48,725 nt of DNA from JAAYCI01 sp031549285 (GTDB lineage Bacteria > Bacillota > Clostridia > Oscillospirales > Ruminococcaceae): contig JAVBPZ010000014.1 of assembly GCA_031549285.1 (NCBI GenBank), positions 1 through 48,725 of the forward strand, given 5' to 3'. Position numbers and translations under genes: made by a program. The notes beneath the pieces were generated by a model, which did no database searches, was not told the DNA's origin, and saw only the letters and a list, made by a program, of their open reading frames with translations. Of the stretch, positions 40,266 to 48,597 are shown piece after piece (position 1 is the first letter of the stretch; every line of letters begins with the position of its first letter).

Positions 40266-41744
40266 ATGTATGACGTGCTGATTCTAGGCGGCGGGGTAAC
40301 GGGGCTGGCTATTGCGCGGCAGCTGTGCCGGTACGAGCTGTCGGTGGCCTGCCTGGAAAAAGAGGCGGATATCGCCACCGGCGCCACAAAAGCGAACAGC
40401 GCCATTGTGCATGGCGGTTATGCGGAAAAACACACCACACACAAGGGCCGCCTGTGTTATCAGGGCCGGCGGCAGTTTGCGCGGCTGCAGGCGGAACTGC
40501 ACTTTGGCTTTTTGCCCATCGGTTCGCTGGTGCTGGCATTTGAGGATGAACAGCGCGCGGGGCTGGTGTCCCTGCTGGAAAACGGCCGCAAAAACGGCCT
40601 GCCGGACCTGGAACTGGTGGATGCGGCGCAGCTGCGCAGGCTGGAACCCAATGTCAGCCCGGATGCAAAGTATGGCCTGTACTGCAAAGGCGCGGGGATA
40701 ATGTCCCCCTTTGGGCTGGCCATTGCGCTGGCGGAAAACGCTGTGAAAAATGGGCTGGAGCTTTTTTTGAACAGCGAGGTTGTGAAAATAACCCATGATA
40801 AAACCGCGCCGAAAGCGGGGTTTGCCGTTACCACCGCCGCGGGCGCAGTGCACACCGGCCGCTATCTGGTGAACGCGGCGGGGCTGTTTGCCGCGGACAT
40901 GGCGGCGCTGGCCGGCGCACGGGATTTTTCCATCACACCACGCAGTGGGGAGTATGTATTGCTGTCTAAAGGAACCGGCGCGCTGGTAAACCATGTGCTG
41001 TTCCAGATGCCCACCCGCATGGGGAAGGGTATTTTGGTGACCCCCACCGTATATGGGAACCTGTTGCTGGGACCGGATGCGCTGGATGAAACGCGGGCCG
41101 AGCGCGACACCCACGCCGAGCGCCTGTATGCCATCTATCAAAAGGCGAAAAAAACCGCGCCGGATATTGATATTACAAAATACCTGCGCAGTTTTGCGGG
41201 GGTGCGCGCGGTGGCGGACACCGACGATTTTTTCATCGGCCCGGGCTCGGTGCCGGGGCTGATTCATGCCGCGGGCATCCAGTCGCCGGGGCTCACATCC
41301 TCGCCGGCGGTGGCGGAAAGGGTGCGGGACGCCCTGGCGGATGCCGGCCTGGAACTGCGGGGAAAGCCGGATTTCAATCCCTATAGAGTCGCGCCTTCAC
41401 AGTGCAAGGAACCCCTGTCCGGCGCGCAGCTGAAGCCATTGCTGGAGCTGCCGGAAGGGGATGCACAGCGCATTGTGTGCCGCTGCCAACAGGTCAGCGA
41501 AGGGGAAATAGACGAAGCGCTGGGCCGCGGGTTGCCGGTAACCACGGTGGATGGCGTGAAACGGCGCACCGGCGCAGGCATGGGCTGGTGCCAGGGGCAG
41601 TATTGCCGCCCGCGGGTGGTGTCACTTTTGTCACATTTCTTGGCACAACCGGCAGACGGGCGCACCGACGTGCAGCGCGACGGCCTGCAGCGTGTGGAAC
41701 GGGAAGAAATGCTGGCGTATGTTGCGGCACAGGTTCAAAAATGA
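40266..41744 (+). CDS. FAD-dependent oxidoreductase with C-terminal [2Fe-2S] BFD domain (GlpA/LhgO-like)
   Basis: A 492-residue protein. The dinucleotide-binding GGGVTG (Gly8-Gly13) starts the DAO/GlpA fold; ATGATKANSAIVHGGY and YLVNAAGLFAAD follow as in glycerol-3-phosphate/2-hydroxyglutarate dehydrogenases. The C-terminal domain holds Cys405-x-Cys407 and Cys442-x4-Cys447, the four iron-sulphur ligands of a BFD-like domain. GGGAGG precedes the ATG. In many Firmicutes such genes sit beside a second FAD protein and a small DUF1667 protein; none is seen here. The substrate is uncertain: glycerol-3-phosphate, hydroxyglutarate or an amino-acid-derived acid. Confidence 0.88.
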   Translation: MYDVLILGGGVTGLAIARQLCRYELSVACLEKEADIATGATKANSAIVHGGYAEKHTTHKGRLCYQGRRQFARLQAELHFGFLPIGSLVLAFEDEQRAGLVSLLENGRKNGLPDLELVDAAQLRRLEPNVSPDAKYGLYCKGAGIMSPFGLAIALAENAVKNGLELFLNSEVVKITHDKTAPKAGFAVTTAAGAVHTGRYLVNAAGLFAADMAALAGARDFSITPRSGEYVLLSKGTGALVNHVLFQMPTRMGKGILVTPTVYGNLLLGPDALDETRAERDTHAERLYAIYQKAKKTAPDIDITKYLRSFAGVRAVADTDDFFIGPGSVPGLIHAAGIQSPGLTSSPAVAERVRDALADAGLELRGKPDFNPYRVAPSQCKEPLSGAQLKPLLELPEGDAQRIVCRCQQVSEGEIDEALGRGLPVTTVDGVKRRTGAGMGWCQGQYCRPRVVSLLSHFLAQPADGRTDVQRDGLQRVEREEMLAYVAAQVQK

Positions 41745-41783
41745 TCCATCGGCATGGTGTTGGTGGTGTTCTTTGCGCGCGGT

Positions 41784-41793
41784 ATGGTATAAT
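41784..41793 (+). promoter_or_regulatory. Extended -10 promoter
   Basis: A TATAAT hexamer (41788-41793) with TGg just upstream forms an extended -10 element about 100 bp before the membrane-protein gene at 41894. No good -35 is visible. Confidence 0.5.
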
Positions 41794-41893
41794 TTACTGT
41801 ACCCACAGCACAAATGCAGCGGCGCGCGTAAAAATGTATGGCCATATGGCTGTGTTTTTTTCTACACCACTCCACCAAAAGGGAGGCCCACCC

Positions 41894-42802
41894 ATGCGCA
41901 AAGAAAAGCATAGCGCCAGGCTGCTGGCTGCGGTTGTGTTCGGCATGGTGGTCATTTGGTTTTCAGCGGTGCCGGTTAGCGCGAACAGCCCGCCGCCCAG
42001 CCCAGACCTGGTGGTTGACCTTATTGGAAAGCCAGCAGAAAACGTTGCATTTGTGGATATCCTTATTCCGCTGGCGGCAGATGCGGCCGAGTACAGCGAA
42101 TATAACCCGGCGGCAGAGGGAAAATTTCCTTTTGGCAGGGACAGTGAAATAGTTCAATACAATAAAGATGGATTTATCAGCTACACCTTTCATTATGATG
42201 GCGCCAAAAGCACGATAGGATTTGAAAAGGCACCATACAGTTCTGCCCTTTATGTGCGCTTTGAAAACGGAAGTGAAAATTTAGGAAAGGCAGTGGATTC
42301 CTTCAAGGTTGCTTTTCTGAGTGCAGAGGGCGATGCAATATACGTGTCAGATGTTGTTCAGATTGCGGATACGTTCACAGGGTATTTTACAGGCGGTGTT
42401 ACCATCCATGCAAAAACAATGCAAATAGTGGATGATGGTTTTTTCGTCAGCCCATACATGATATTGTTCTTGCCGTTCCGGGCCATTCCACGGGTGGCGT
42501 TCTCCGTATTAATAGAAGTACTGATCGCCATGCTATTTAAAATACGGCCGCTGCGCAAGGTTGTGGTGCTGAACTGCATTACACAGTTTGTCCTTACCAT
42601 TTTCATGATGACTGTACCATTTAGCTATTGGCTGTCCGTGCTGGTGGGCGAGGTGGCGGTCTATCTGGCGGAGGGGATCGCCATGCCGCGATTGTACAAG
42701 AACATAGAAAAGAAGAAACTGATCCTTTATGTGCTGGTTGCCAATACCGCAACGCTGTGCTTGGGCCTGCTGCTGAATTGTTTTGGTATTTTCAAGTATT
42801 AG
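41894..42802 (+). CDS. Secreted/membrane protein, signal peptide plus ectodomain and four helices
   Basis: A 302-residue protein with a signal peptide (RKEKHS...AVVFGMVVIWF...VSA, cleavage about residue 30), an extracellular domain to about residue 190 (DLVVDLIGKPAENVAFVDILIPL...), and four hydrophobic segments at about 195-290 with basic intervening loops. GGGAGG precedes the ATG. The ectodomain has mostly beta-like spacing; no family is recognised with confidence. It seems transcribed alone. A 24-nt hairpin (42827-42850) follows but has no T-run. Confidence 0.75.
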   Translation: MRKEKHSARLLAAVVFGMVVIWFSAVPVSANSPPPSPDLVVDLIGKPAENVAFVDILIPLAADAAEYSEYNPAAEGKFPFGRDSEIVQYNKDGFISYTFHYDGAKSTIGFEKAPYSSALYVRFENGSENLGKAVDSFKVAFLSAEGDAIYVSDVVQIADTFTGYFTGGVTIHAKTMQIVDDGFFVSPYMILFLPFRAIPRVAFSVLIEVLIAMLFKIRPLRKVVVLNCITQFVLTIFMMTVPFSYWLSVLVGEVAVYLAEGIAMPRLYKNIEKKKLILYVLVANTATLCLGLLLNCFGIFKY

Positions 42803-42890
42803 ACGGTTGGAACAAAAGACAACAAAGCACCACCCAGGAGCAGGTGGTGCCGAGAAAACGGTATTGTTGGAAACAGATAAGGCGGAAAGC

Positions 42891-43145
42891 CTAGTCGTAT
42901 TGCTTGAATTTCGAATAGTGTTCCAGCGTCTGTGTTGCCTTCTTCGCATACAGCAGACCGTACACAATGACGTTGATCTGCCCGGTGGTAATCTGCTCCA
43001 TATCCGCCACAATATTTTGAAACTCCGCTATCAGCAGCTCGATATCCAGCGCCTCGTCCGTTTCATCGTTGGCGGCTTTGATGGAGAGAATGAGTTTTTC
43101 GTAGGAAAACGGTTCTTCCACATCGGATTTTTTCAGTACAATCAT
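42891..43145 (-). CDS. Free-standing ATP-cone domain protein
   Basis: An 84-residue protein that is nearly nothing but an ATP-cone, the nucleotide-sensing domain found at the N-terminus of ribonucleotide reductases and in NrdR. VLKKSDVEEPFSYEKLILSIKAA and the closing helices are the family pattern. ATGGAGGTGCC precedes the ATG. No reductase or zinc-finger partner is adjacent, so whether it binds dATP/ATP to regulate something in trans is an open question. Confidence 0.82.
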   Translation of the reverse strand: MIVLKKSDVEEPFSYEKLILSIKAANDETDEALDIELLIAEFQNIVADMEQITTGQINVIVYGLLYAKKATQTLEHYSKFKQYD

Positions 43146-43344
43146 GCCGGCACCTCCATTCTTTTAACCAGCGTTTATGGAAAGGGGTACCTATATTGTA
43201 CCACAGAATAATCGGGGTGGAAAACGAAAAATAGGAACACCTGTTTTGATGCCCCTATCTATGGACGGGAATACGTATAAACCACGCAAGCGCAAATTCC
43301 AAACAACACCCACGTGAAAATTGGTATGTCTGAGACAAATCAAA

Positions 43345-43387
43345 GCAAAAAGAAAGACTGAAACCATCCAATTCGACGGTTTCAGTC
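43345..43387 (-). terminator. Terminator after tRNA-Pro
   Basis: GACTGAAACC and GGTTTCAGTC (43356-43365/43378-43387) form a 10-bp stem; on the minus strand it is followed by TTTCTTTTTG. It begins two bases beyond the encoded CCA end of tRNA-Pro. Confidence 0.9.
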
Positions 43388-43388
43388 G

Positions 43389-43464
43389 TGGTCGGAGTGG
43401 CGGGACTTGAACCCGCGGCCTCTTGGTCCCGAACCAAGCACGCTACCAGCTGCGCTACACCCCG
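43389..43464 (-). tRNA. tRNA-Pro (CGG)
   Basis: A complete cloverleaf with CCA encoded at the 3' end. The anticodon arm is CTTGG-TTCGGGA-CCAAG, placing CGG at positions 34-36, and the acceptor CGGGGTG pairs with CACTCCG including one G-U. The T-arm GCGGGTTCAAGTCCCGC is standard. Confidence 0.96.
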
Positions 43465-43465
43465 A

Positions 43466-43494
43466 TAAAAATGGCAGCACCACTGTACTGCCAT
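43466..43494 (-). terminator. Terminator between the two tRNAs
   Basis: On the minus strand ATGGCAG (from 43494) pairs with CTGCCAT (to 43471), followed by TTTTTA. It would end the tRNA-Gln transcript before tRNA-Pro, so the two may be separate units. Confidence 0.7.
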
Positions 43495-43568
43495 TGGTTG
43501 CGGAACTAGGATTTGAACCCAGACAAACAGAGTCAGAGTCTGCCGTGCTACCATTACACAATTCCGCA
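43495..43568 (-). tRNA. tRNA-Gln (CTG)
   Basis: A 74-nt cloverleaf with encoded CCA. The anticodon arm GCAGA-CTCTGAC-TCTGT puts CTG at 34-36 (the stem has one G-U). The acceptor TGCGGAA pairs with TTCCGCA. The D-arm GTGTAATGGTAGCAC and T-arm CTGGGTTCAAATCCTAG are normal. Confidence 0.95.
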
Positions 43569-43686
43569 GCGCAAGTGCTATTATAGCCGGAAATGCCTAT
43601 GTTGTCAAGGGATTTTGGGCGTTTGGTTTCGCTCGTTTTTCGCAATGAATCTAAGAAAAATTCCACAATGGGAAAGGGGAACCACC

Positions 43687-44763
43687 ATGAAAAAACGTGT
43701 AGGCATCCTGACAGCCGGGGGCGACTGCCCCGGTCTGAACGCAACCATCCGCGGCGCGGCAAAGGCGCTGTACCAGCGGCTGGGGGTCGGCATCGAGATT
43801 GTGGGCATCCGCAACGGGTTTGCGGGGCTTATCAGCTGCGATTATATGGAAATGAAAGAGAGCGATTTTTCCAACCTGCTTACCCGGGGCGGTACCATTT
43901 TGGGCACACAGCGCACCCCCTACAAGCTGATGACAGTGGTAGAGGACGACGGTGTGGACAAAGTGGAGCGCATGAAAAGCAATTACGCAAAAATGGGGCT
44001 GGATGCGCTGCTGTGCCTGGGCGGCAACGGCACCCACAAAACCGCGAACCTGCTCAGCGAAAACGGGCTGAATGTCATTGGCCTGCCCAAAACCATCGAC
44101 AACGACATTTGGGGCACCGACGTTACGTTCGGGTTCCACACGGCGGTGGATATTGCCACCGAGGTAATCGACCGCATCCACACCACCGCGTCCAGCCACC
44201 GGCGGGTGATGGTGATTGAGCTGATGGGCAACAAAACCGGTTGGCTCACGCTGTACAGCGGTATTGCCGGCGGGGCGGATATTATCCTGATCCCGGAGAT
44301 GCCGTACAGCCTGGACAACGTGGTGGAGGCGATAGAAAAACGCAGCGCGTCCGGCAAAAGCTTTTCTATCTTGGCAGTGGCAGAGGGCGCCTATGATGTG
44401 GAAGAAAGCCATATGAAGCGCAAGGAATGGGCCGCCAAACGCGCAGAGTCCGGCGTGCACAGCGCGTCGGAGCGGCTGGCGAAGGATTTGAACCAGGCGA
44501 CCGGTTTTGAAACCCGGGTGGCGGTGCCGGGGCATATCCAGCGTGGGGGCACCCCCTCGGCGTACGACCGCATACTGGCTACCGAGTTTGGCACCTATGC
44601 CGCGCAGCTGGTGGAGAACGACCAGTACGGCGTCACGGTGGCCATGAAAAACAATATGGTGGTCAGCAACCCGCTGGCGGAGGTCGCGGGCAAAACGAAA
44701 CTGGTCACCGAGGACTGCGACCTGCTTACGGTGGCGCGGCGCATGGGCATTTCGCTGGGGTGA
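43687..44763 (+). CDS. pfkA: 6-phosphofructokinase, mixed-substrate (group III) type
   Basis: A 358-residue phosphofructokinase, the glycolytic kinase acting on fructose 6-phosphate. GGDCPGLNA (11-19), PKTIDND (134-140, with the catalytic Asp) and the PGHIQRGG-TPSAYDR block are conserved. In place of GGDGS the second loop reads GGNGT (112-116), and PKT has a Lys where ATP-only enzymes have Gly. This combination is found in the mixed ATP/PPi branch, so the phosphoryl donor is uncertain. GGGAAAGGGG precedes the ATG. The gene lies opposite the two tRNAs and appears transcribed alone; no clear terminator follows. Confidence 0.92.
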   Translation: MKKRVGILTAGGDCPGLNATIRGAAKALYQRLGVGIEIVGIRNGFAGLISCDYMEMKESDFSNLLTRGGTILGTQRTPYKLMTVVEDDGVDKVERMKSNYAKMGLDALLCLGGNGTHKTANLLSENGLNVIGLPKTIDNDIWGTDVTFGFHTAVDIATEVIDRIHTTASSHRRVMVIELMGNKTGWLTLYSGIAGGADIILIPEMPYSLDNVVEAIEKRSASGKSFSILAVAEGAYDVEESHMKRKEWAAKRAESGVHSASERLAKDLNQATGFETRVAVPGHIQRGGTPSAYDRILATEFGTYAAQLVENDQYGVTVAMKNNMVVSNPLAEVAGKTKLVTEDCDLLTVARRMGISLG

Positions 44764-44892
44764 AGGGAATAAAATACCAAACGCTATCGAAGGAATGGCT
44801 GGGTGCTGGCGAAAGGCAGTTGTGCTTATGCATAACATGCTCCGGTATAGGGAAAAGTTTGGTTGTCGCAGACAAACTATCTCGTTAATATG

Positions 44893-44921
44893 TTGAATGT
44901 GCGAAGCATATTTGGTATGAT
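44893..44921 (+). promoter_or_regulatory. Promoter of the type VII-like cassette
   Basis: TTGAAT (44893-44898), a 17-bp spacer and TATGAT (44916-44921) match a sigma-A promoter about 75 bp before the first gene of the cassette. The rest of 44764-44995 shows nothing else. Confidence 0.7.
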
Positions 44922-44995
44922 ATATATGCACCGTGTTCAGCGACAGCGGCTGGCAAAGATTTTTATATTTGTTCAGGTTGTGTAGGAGGAGAAGT

Positions 44996-45520
44996 ATGGC
45001 AAGCAGTGCGAGCATACAGGCGGAAATAACCCAATATAATGCGGAAATTGAGCAATGCCGGGAAAAAATAAGAAAAAAGCGAAAGCAACTGGATGACGAA
45101 GATCTGGGGTTTTCCCAGTATGTGAAAACCCGCGCCAGCTATGAACGCAGTTTTTCAAATGCGGATGAACAGTCGGGCCGGGTGATGCAGTATACGAATG
45201 TATGTGTGGCGGCAGAACGGCATACAGGGCGTATGGATGATTTGTTGCGGGGCAGCAAAAAAAACATTGCGCTGGAGCGTCTTCAGAATATTCAGCAAAA
45301 GCTAAAAATGCACATAGCCAACACGGAGACCGAGCTGGAGGATTTGTACAATGAGCTGCGGCGCCTACAGGGGAGGTTGGCAGAGTGTGAGGCGGCCTAC
45401 CGCGCTGCGGTGCAGCGGGAGGAAGCGGAAGCTAGAGCAGCCGCTGAAGCAGCAGCCGCGGCAGCCGCGGCCCAGGCGGCGGCCAATGCGGCAGCCAGTG
45501 CAAGGGGAGGTAGGCGATAA
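44996..45520 (+). CDS. Coiled-coil protein, YwqH/DUF5082-like
   Basis: A 174-residue helical protein. Residues 5-50 and 95-145 have heptad-like spacing (AEITQYNAEIEQCREKIRKKRKQL, and LERLQNIQQKLKMHIANTETELEDLYNELRRLQG), and the C-terminus is Ala/Glu-rich and low in complexity. It resembles the YwqH-type proteins that open LXG-effector operons in bacilli, which is a family-level guess. AGGAGGAG precedes the ATG by six bases. Its stop shares bases with the start of the next gene, so they are coupled. Confidence 0.68.
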   Translation: MASSASIQAEITQYNAEIEQCREKIRKKRKQLDDEDLGFSQYVKTRASYERSFSNADEQSGRVMQYTNVCVAAERHTGRMDDLLRGSKKNIALERLQNIQQKLKMHIANTETELEDLYNELRRLQGRLAECEAAYRAAVQREEAEARAAAEAAAAAAAAQAAANAAASARGGRR

Positions 45521-45828
45521 TGGCGGCGGATAATTCAATAGGGAATTTGTATATTGCGGATGATGACTATTTGGGATCTGCACAGGCATATTTGGATCAG
45601 GCGCAAAAAGCAGATGAATTGCTGGAGGAGTTTGTTGCCGCAACACAAAAGTTGCGCGACGAGGGAAGCTTGGAAGGGGAAACGGCAGACTGTCTGTTTA
45701 TGTTTATGGATGCTGTTAGCGCGGCCCTGCGGGGGCAGGTGGCGGTGTTGGTGGGTGCCCACAGACAGCACATGGAAGCGTATATTGACGAGATTGACAC
45801 AGCAGATGATGTGCTGTATGGAGGATAG
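45520..45828 (+). CDS. Small helical protein, WXG100-like
   Basis: A 102-residue acidic protein predicted to be mostly helical, with a hairpin-like arrangement of two helical halves joined near residue 50. No WXG motif is visible. Size, position between the coiled-coil gene and the putative effector, and the tail of negative residues suit a T7SS chaperone or export partner. The start codon overlaps the previous stop by one base, and GGGGAGG precedes it. Family assignment is tentative. Confidence 0.6.
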   Translation: MAADNSIGNLYIADDDYLGSAQAYLDQAQKADELLEEFVAATQKLRDEGSLEGETADCLFMFMDAVSAALRGQVAVLVGAHRQHMEAYIDEIDTADDVLYGG

Positions 45829-45831
45829 GGT

Positions 45832-46122
45832 ATGCCTGAATATTCTAAAGGTGATTCGATTAAGATGAATTCGGCAGCAGTGGGGGCTGGCATTGCCAAG
45901 ATGGAGTGGTTGAAAAAGCAGGCGGATCTTTTGGCCGGGGATATTCGAAAACTTACGTTTGGAACAATAAGCGCAGATAGTACCGGTCCGGCCTCCGCCG
46001 CAATGCACACGGGCAATGAAGAACTAGCCCAGGTGGTGCAGGCGCTGTCGGTTTTAATTGATAACACAACGCAATACCTTACCCAACAAAAAGAGTATAT
46101 TGAAGAGGCGGACAAACAATAG
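45832..46122 (+). CDS. Small helical protein, YwqI/TIGR04197-like
   Basis: A 96-residue protein with two predicted helices and the tail TQYLTQQKEYIEEADKQ. It resembles the small partners that co-secrete with LXG effectors (YwqI-like) more in size, composition and position than in strict motif. GGAGGATAGGG precedes the ATG. It begins 3 bp after the previous stop and is followed 52 bp later by the putative effector. Confidence 0.6.
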   Translation: MPEYSKGDSIKMNSAAVGAGIAKMEWLKKQADLLAGDIRKLTFGTISADSTGPASAAMHTGNEELAQVVQALSVLIDNTTQYLTQQKEYIEEADKQ

Positions 46123-46174
46123 ACCATTGGCGTAATGGGTAAAGCGGCAAATATGCGTAAGGGGTGTCAGGTTT

Positions 46175-47896
46175 ATGGCGGGCAGAAAACGTGACTTTAG
46201 AGAATCGACCATTGGGACGCTGGGCAGCGATTTGCGTGCCGGTATTATAGATGCAGATTGTACCAGCGGCTGGGACAGTGGCCACTGGACAGCACTTTTT
46301 TGCAACAATCTTGGTATTAATGCGCTGGAAGAAGACATGAGCAACGTGGACAAATACCTGAAGCAGGTGTGTGAAGTGAACGACATTACCAGCGACAGGT
46401 TTGAACAGATTATTACCAACGTGCGCGCGGTGGAAACCGCGTATGCAGGCAAATTTACCGAGGGAAAAGAGGCTTTGGGTACGTTGCGGAAGGTTTTCGA
46501 GCGGTTCATAGCCGAGATGAATGGCAACTTCCCAGCCAGTGTGGATTTTACCAGCCTGTTAGAAGATATAAACGGCACGCTTGCGGGCAACAGCGCATAT
46601 ATAGAAGCTGCCCTGCAGGCGGAACGGGATAAAATGCAAAACCCAGATGGCAGCTATAACTGGGAATATATAAGTGAGCTGATGAACAGTGACCCCGCAA
46701 GCGTGTCCTCCATCCAATACTTGGCGCTGGGCATGCTGTATTTAGATATGGATAACCCGGAAGATATGCAAACCCTCATAAATTATGGCTATATCGAGCT
46801 TCCCTATGATGATAATATGGGCGCCACCAATTTTGGCCTTAGCCCGGTATTTGGCATAATGACCTTGACCCTGCAGTACCTGGTGTGTGGCGCAGACCAG
46901 GCGAATATTGATATTATGAGTTTAAGCGACGAAGAAACAGAAAAACTGCTAAAATTGGGTATGCTGCTGGATGTATGCACCTATGCCCCCACCGTGAAGG
47001 TGGCCCCAGACTTTATTGCCGAAATGCGGGACGGCAACTTTCCCGTGCGAATAGACTATTTCAGCGCGCAGGATGGATATTGCCTGTGCATTCAAACCCC
47101 ACCGGACAAGGCCCCGGAGGTGATGGAGCCCGGCAGCAAGCTGCCGAACCATGACAGTTGGGTTTTCGACAAGCCAATTTACATATGTGGGCGGCCGCCG
47201 TTACCCGGCGATGTGGCGGATTGGGTAAACGACGAAGAAGCGATTGATTTTATGGAAAACCTGGCTGGCGGCACCAAAAGTGTTTGGGCGCTTTTGGTGG
47301 GAACGGGAATTGACTATGCGGTGGGGGCGGTGAGCGGTGCCATAGCCACCGCAATGGCCATTCCTTCTTTGGGGATGAGTATTGGGATTAAGGTTGTCAC
47401 CACCGGTGTTAAGCAGTTGTTGGACTATATAAAACTTGAGGCAAAGAAAGCCGGCGTGGCCAGCGTTAGCGCAACCATGCGTACAATAAACTGTATACAA
47501 ATGTTGGGTGGCGATGTTCAATATTCCTATACAGGTAATGGCAGCTACACCATACGGTATATTTATTTCGACCCCAAAGACGTGTGGCTGCGCACCCAGG
47601 TGTACAACCAAAGATATGGGACCAATTATACGCCGGAAGATTTAATGTCTTCGGCAATGACCGGAGAGCCGGAAGGGATATGGGATAGGCTTATAAAGGA
47701 TGAAGAAAAGATTGGGGAAAGTGGTTTTAAAAAGTTGGCAGACGATTATGAGAAAGAGCTCGGGGAAAAATATGTTGATGCAAAATATCCCGATCAGACA
47801 AATCTTACCGTTGCAGATCAAGACGCAGCTAAGGCGGAATTTGACAACCTGAGTATGGAAGAATTGCAGCAGTTTGCCGAAGGGGGAACGGCATGA
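46175..47896 (+). CDS. Putative type VII-secreted effector or antigen, unknown toxin domain
   Basis: A 573-residue protein. The N-terminal ~115 residues are helical and could play the LXG-like targeting role, although no clear LXG motif is seen. Residues ~370-410 form a Gly/Ala-rich hydrophobic run (VWALLVGTGIDYAVGAVSGA, then MAIPSLGMSIGIKVV) that could insert in a membrane. A predicted C-terminal domain (about 485-567) ends with YVDAKYP...FDNLSMEELQQF and resembles the domain in the following gene. AGGGGTGTCAGG precedes the ATG. The stop overlaps the next start (ATGA). Whether it is a toxin, and what it targets, is not readable from sequence. Confidence 0.7.
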   Translation: MAGRKRDFRESTIGTLGSDLRAGIIDADCTSGWDSGHWTALFCNNLGINALEEDMSNVDKYLKQVCEVNDITSDRFEQIITNVRAVETAYAGKFTEGKEALGTLRKVFERFIAEMNGNFPASVDFTSLLEDINGTLAGNSAYIEAALQAERDKMQNPDGSYNWEYISELMNSDPASVSSIQYLALGMLYLDMDNPEDMQTLINYGYIELPYDDNMGATNFGLSPVFGIMTLTLQYLVCGADQANIDIMSLSDEETEKLLKLGMLLDVCTYAPTVKVAPDFIAEMRDGNFPVRIDYFSAQDGYCLCIQTPPDKAPEVMEPGSKLPNHDSWVFDKPIYICGRPPLPGDVADWVNDEEAIDFMENLAGGTKSVWALLVGTGIDYAVGAVSGAIATAMAIPSLGMSIGIKVVTTGVKQLLDYIKLEAKKAGVASVSATMRTINCIQMLGGDVQYSYTGNGSYTIRYIYFDPKDVWLRTQVYNQRYGTNYTPEDLMSSAMTGEPEGIWDRLIKDEEKIGESGFKKLADDYEKELGEKYVDAKYPDQTNLTVADQDAAKAEFDNLSMEELQQFAEGGTA

Positions 47897-48510
47897 AGAA
47901 GTGGATTGAACGGGTGGTTATCCTTGTTCTGGTAGTGGGGTCTGTTGCAGCCGCATATGCGTATGGTATTCATAGACAGAACGTGGCCGAGCAGCAGAGG
48001 ATAGAAGAACAAGAACAAAGGATGCGAAAGCAGTTGTACTACACACAGAATGCTAATTTTTACATTATAGGTTGGGGGGGGATGCCGGCTAGTGAGAAGA
48101 GAATATACCAGCCATATTCTACTATCACAGCAGAATGGGAAAAAGATTTGTACCTAGATTTGGTATGCTATCAGTTGGAAACCGGAAATATTGTAACGCT
48201 GGAGGATGTGCAAGAGTACCTTTCGCAGGAGTATGAAGAGGATGGTACTTTCCGGCTGTACAACAACGGAAGGCATGAAGAAATAAAACAGTTTTTAGAA
48301 TGGTCTGATAAGATAGGAACAAATGAAGGTGTAAAAAAAGAATTTAGATACATTGTTTGGCGTGACTATCGGTGGGCATATATTGATGCCCACTTTCCTA
48401 ACCCGGCCGACCGAACGGATGAAAGTTTTGATGAAGCCGATGACGTATACGATAACCTCACTCTGGCAGAACTGCAAACCTTTGTGGAAGAACACTACTT
48501 GCAGGGGTAG
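47893..48510 (+). CDS. Membrane-anchored protein sharing the effector's C-terminal domain
   Basis: A 205-residue protein with an N-terminal hydrophobic anchor (residues 5-26), a Gln/Glu-rich helical stalk (28-48) and a soluble domain. Its end (YIDAHFPN at 163-170, VYDNLTLAELQTF at 185-197) aligns with the end of the 573-residue protein before it; the block from VTLEDVQEYL (101 on) also lines up with YTPEDLMSSA there. The ATGA overlap couples it to that gene. This could be an immunity or docking partner, or another effector. Base composition is AT-richer than the rest of the window, suggesting a horizontally gained or fast-evolving stretch. Confidence 0.7.
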   Translation: MKKWIERVVILVLVVGSVAAAYAYGIHRQNVAEQQRIEEQEQRMRKQLYYTQNANFYIIGWGGMPASEKRIYQPYSTITAEWEKDLYLDLVCYQLETGNIVTLEDVQEYLSQEYEEDGTFRLYNNGRHEEIKQFLEWSDKIGTNEGVKKEFRYIVWRDYRWAYIDAHFPNPADRTDESFDEADDVYDNLTLAELQTFVEEHYLQG

Positions 48511-48597
48511 GGTTTTTGTGGTGCACATGTTGGGGTTATGGCAGATATTTTGCATACGAATTCCGGTGACGCCGCTGCACCATTAAGAAGGAACGAT

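Noticed and set aside
42827..42850. GCACCACC/GGTGGTGC hairpin as a terminator
   Set aside because: There is no T-run on either side; it may still protect the transcript end.
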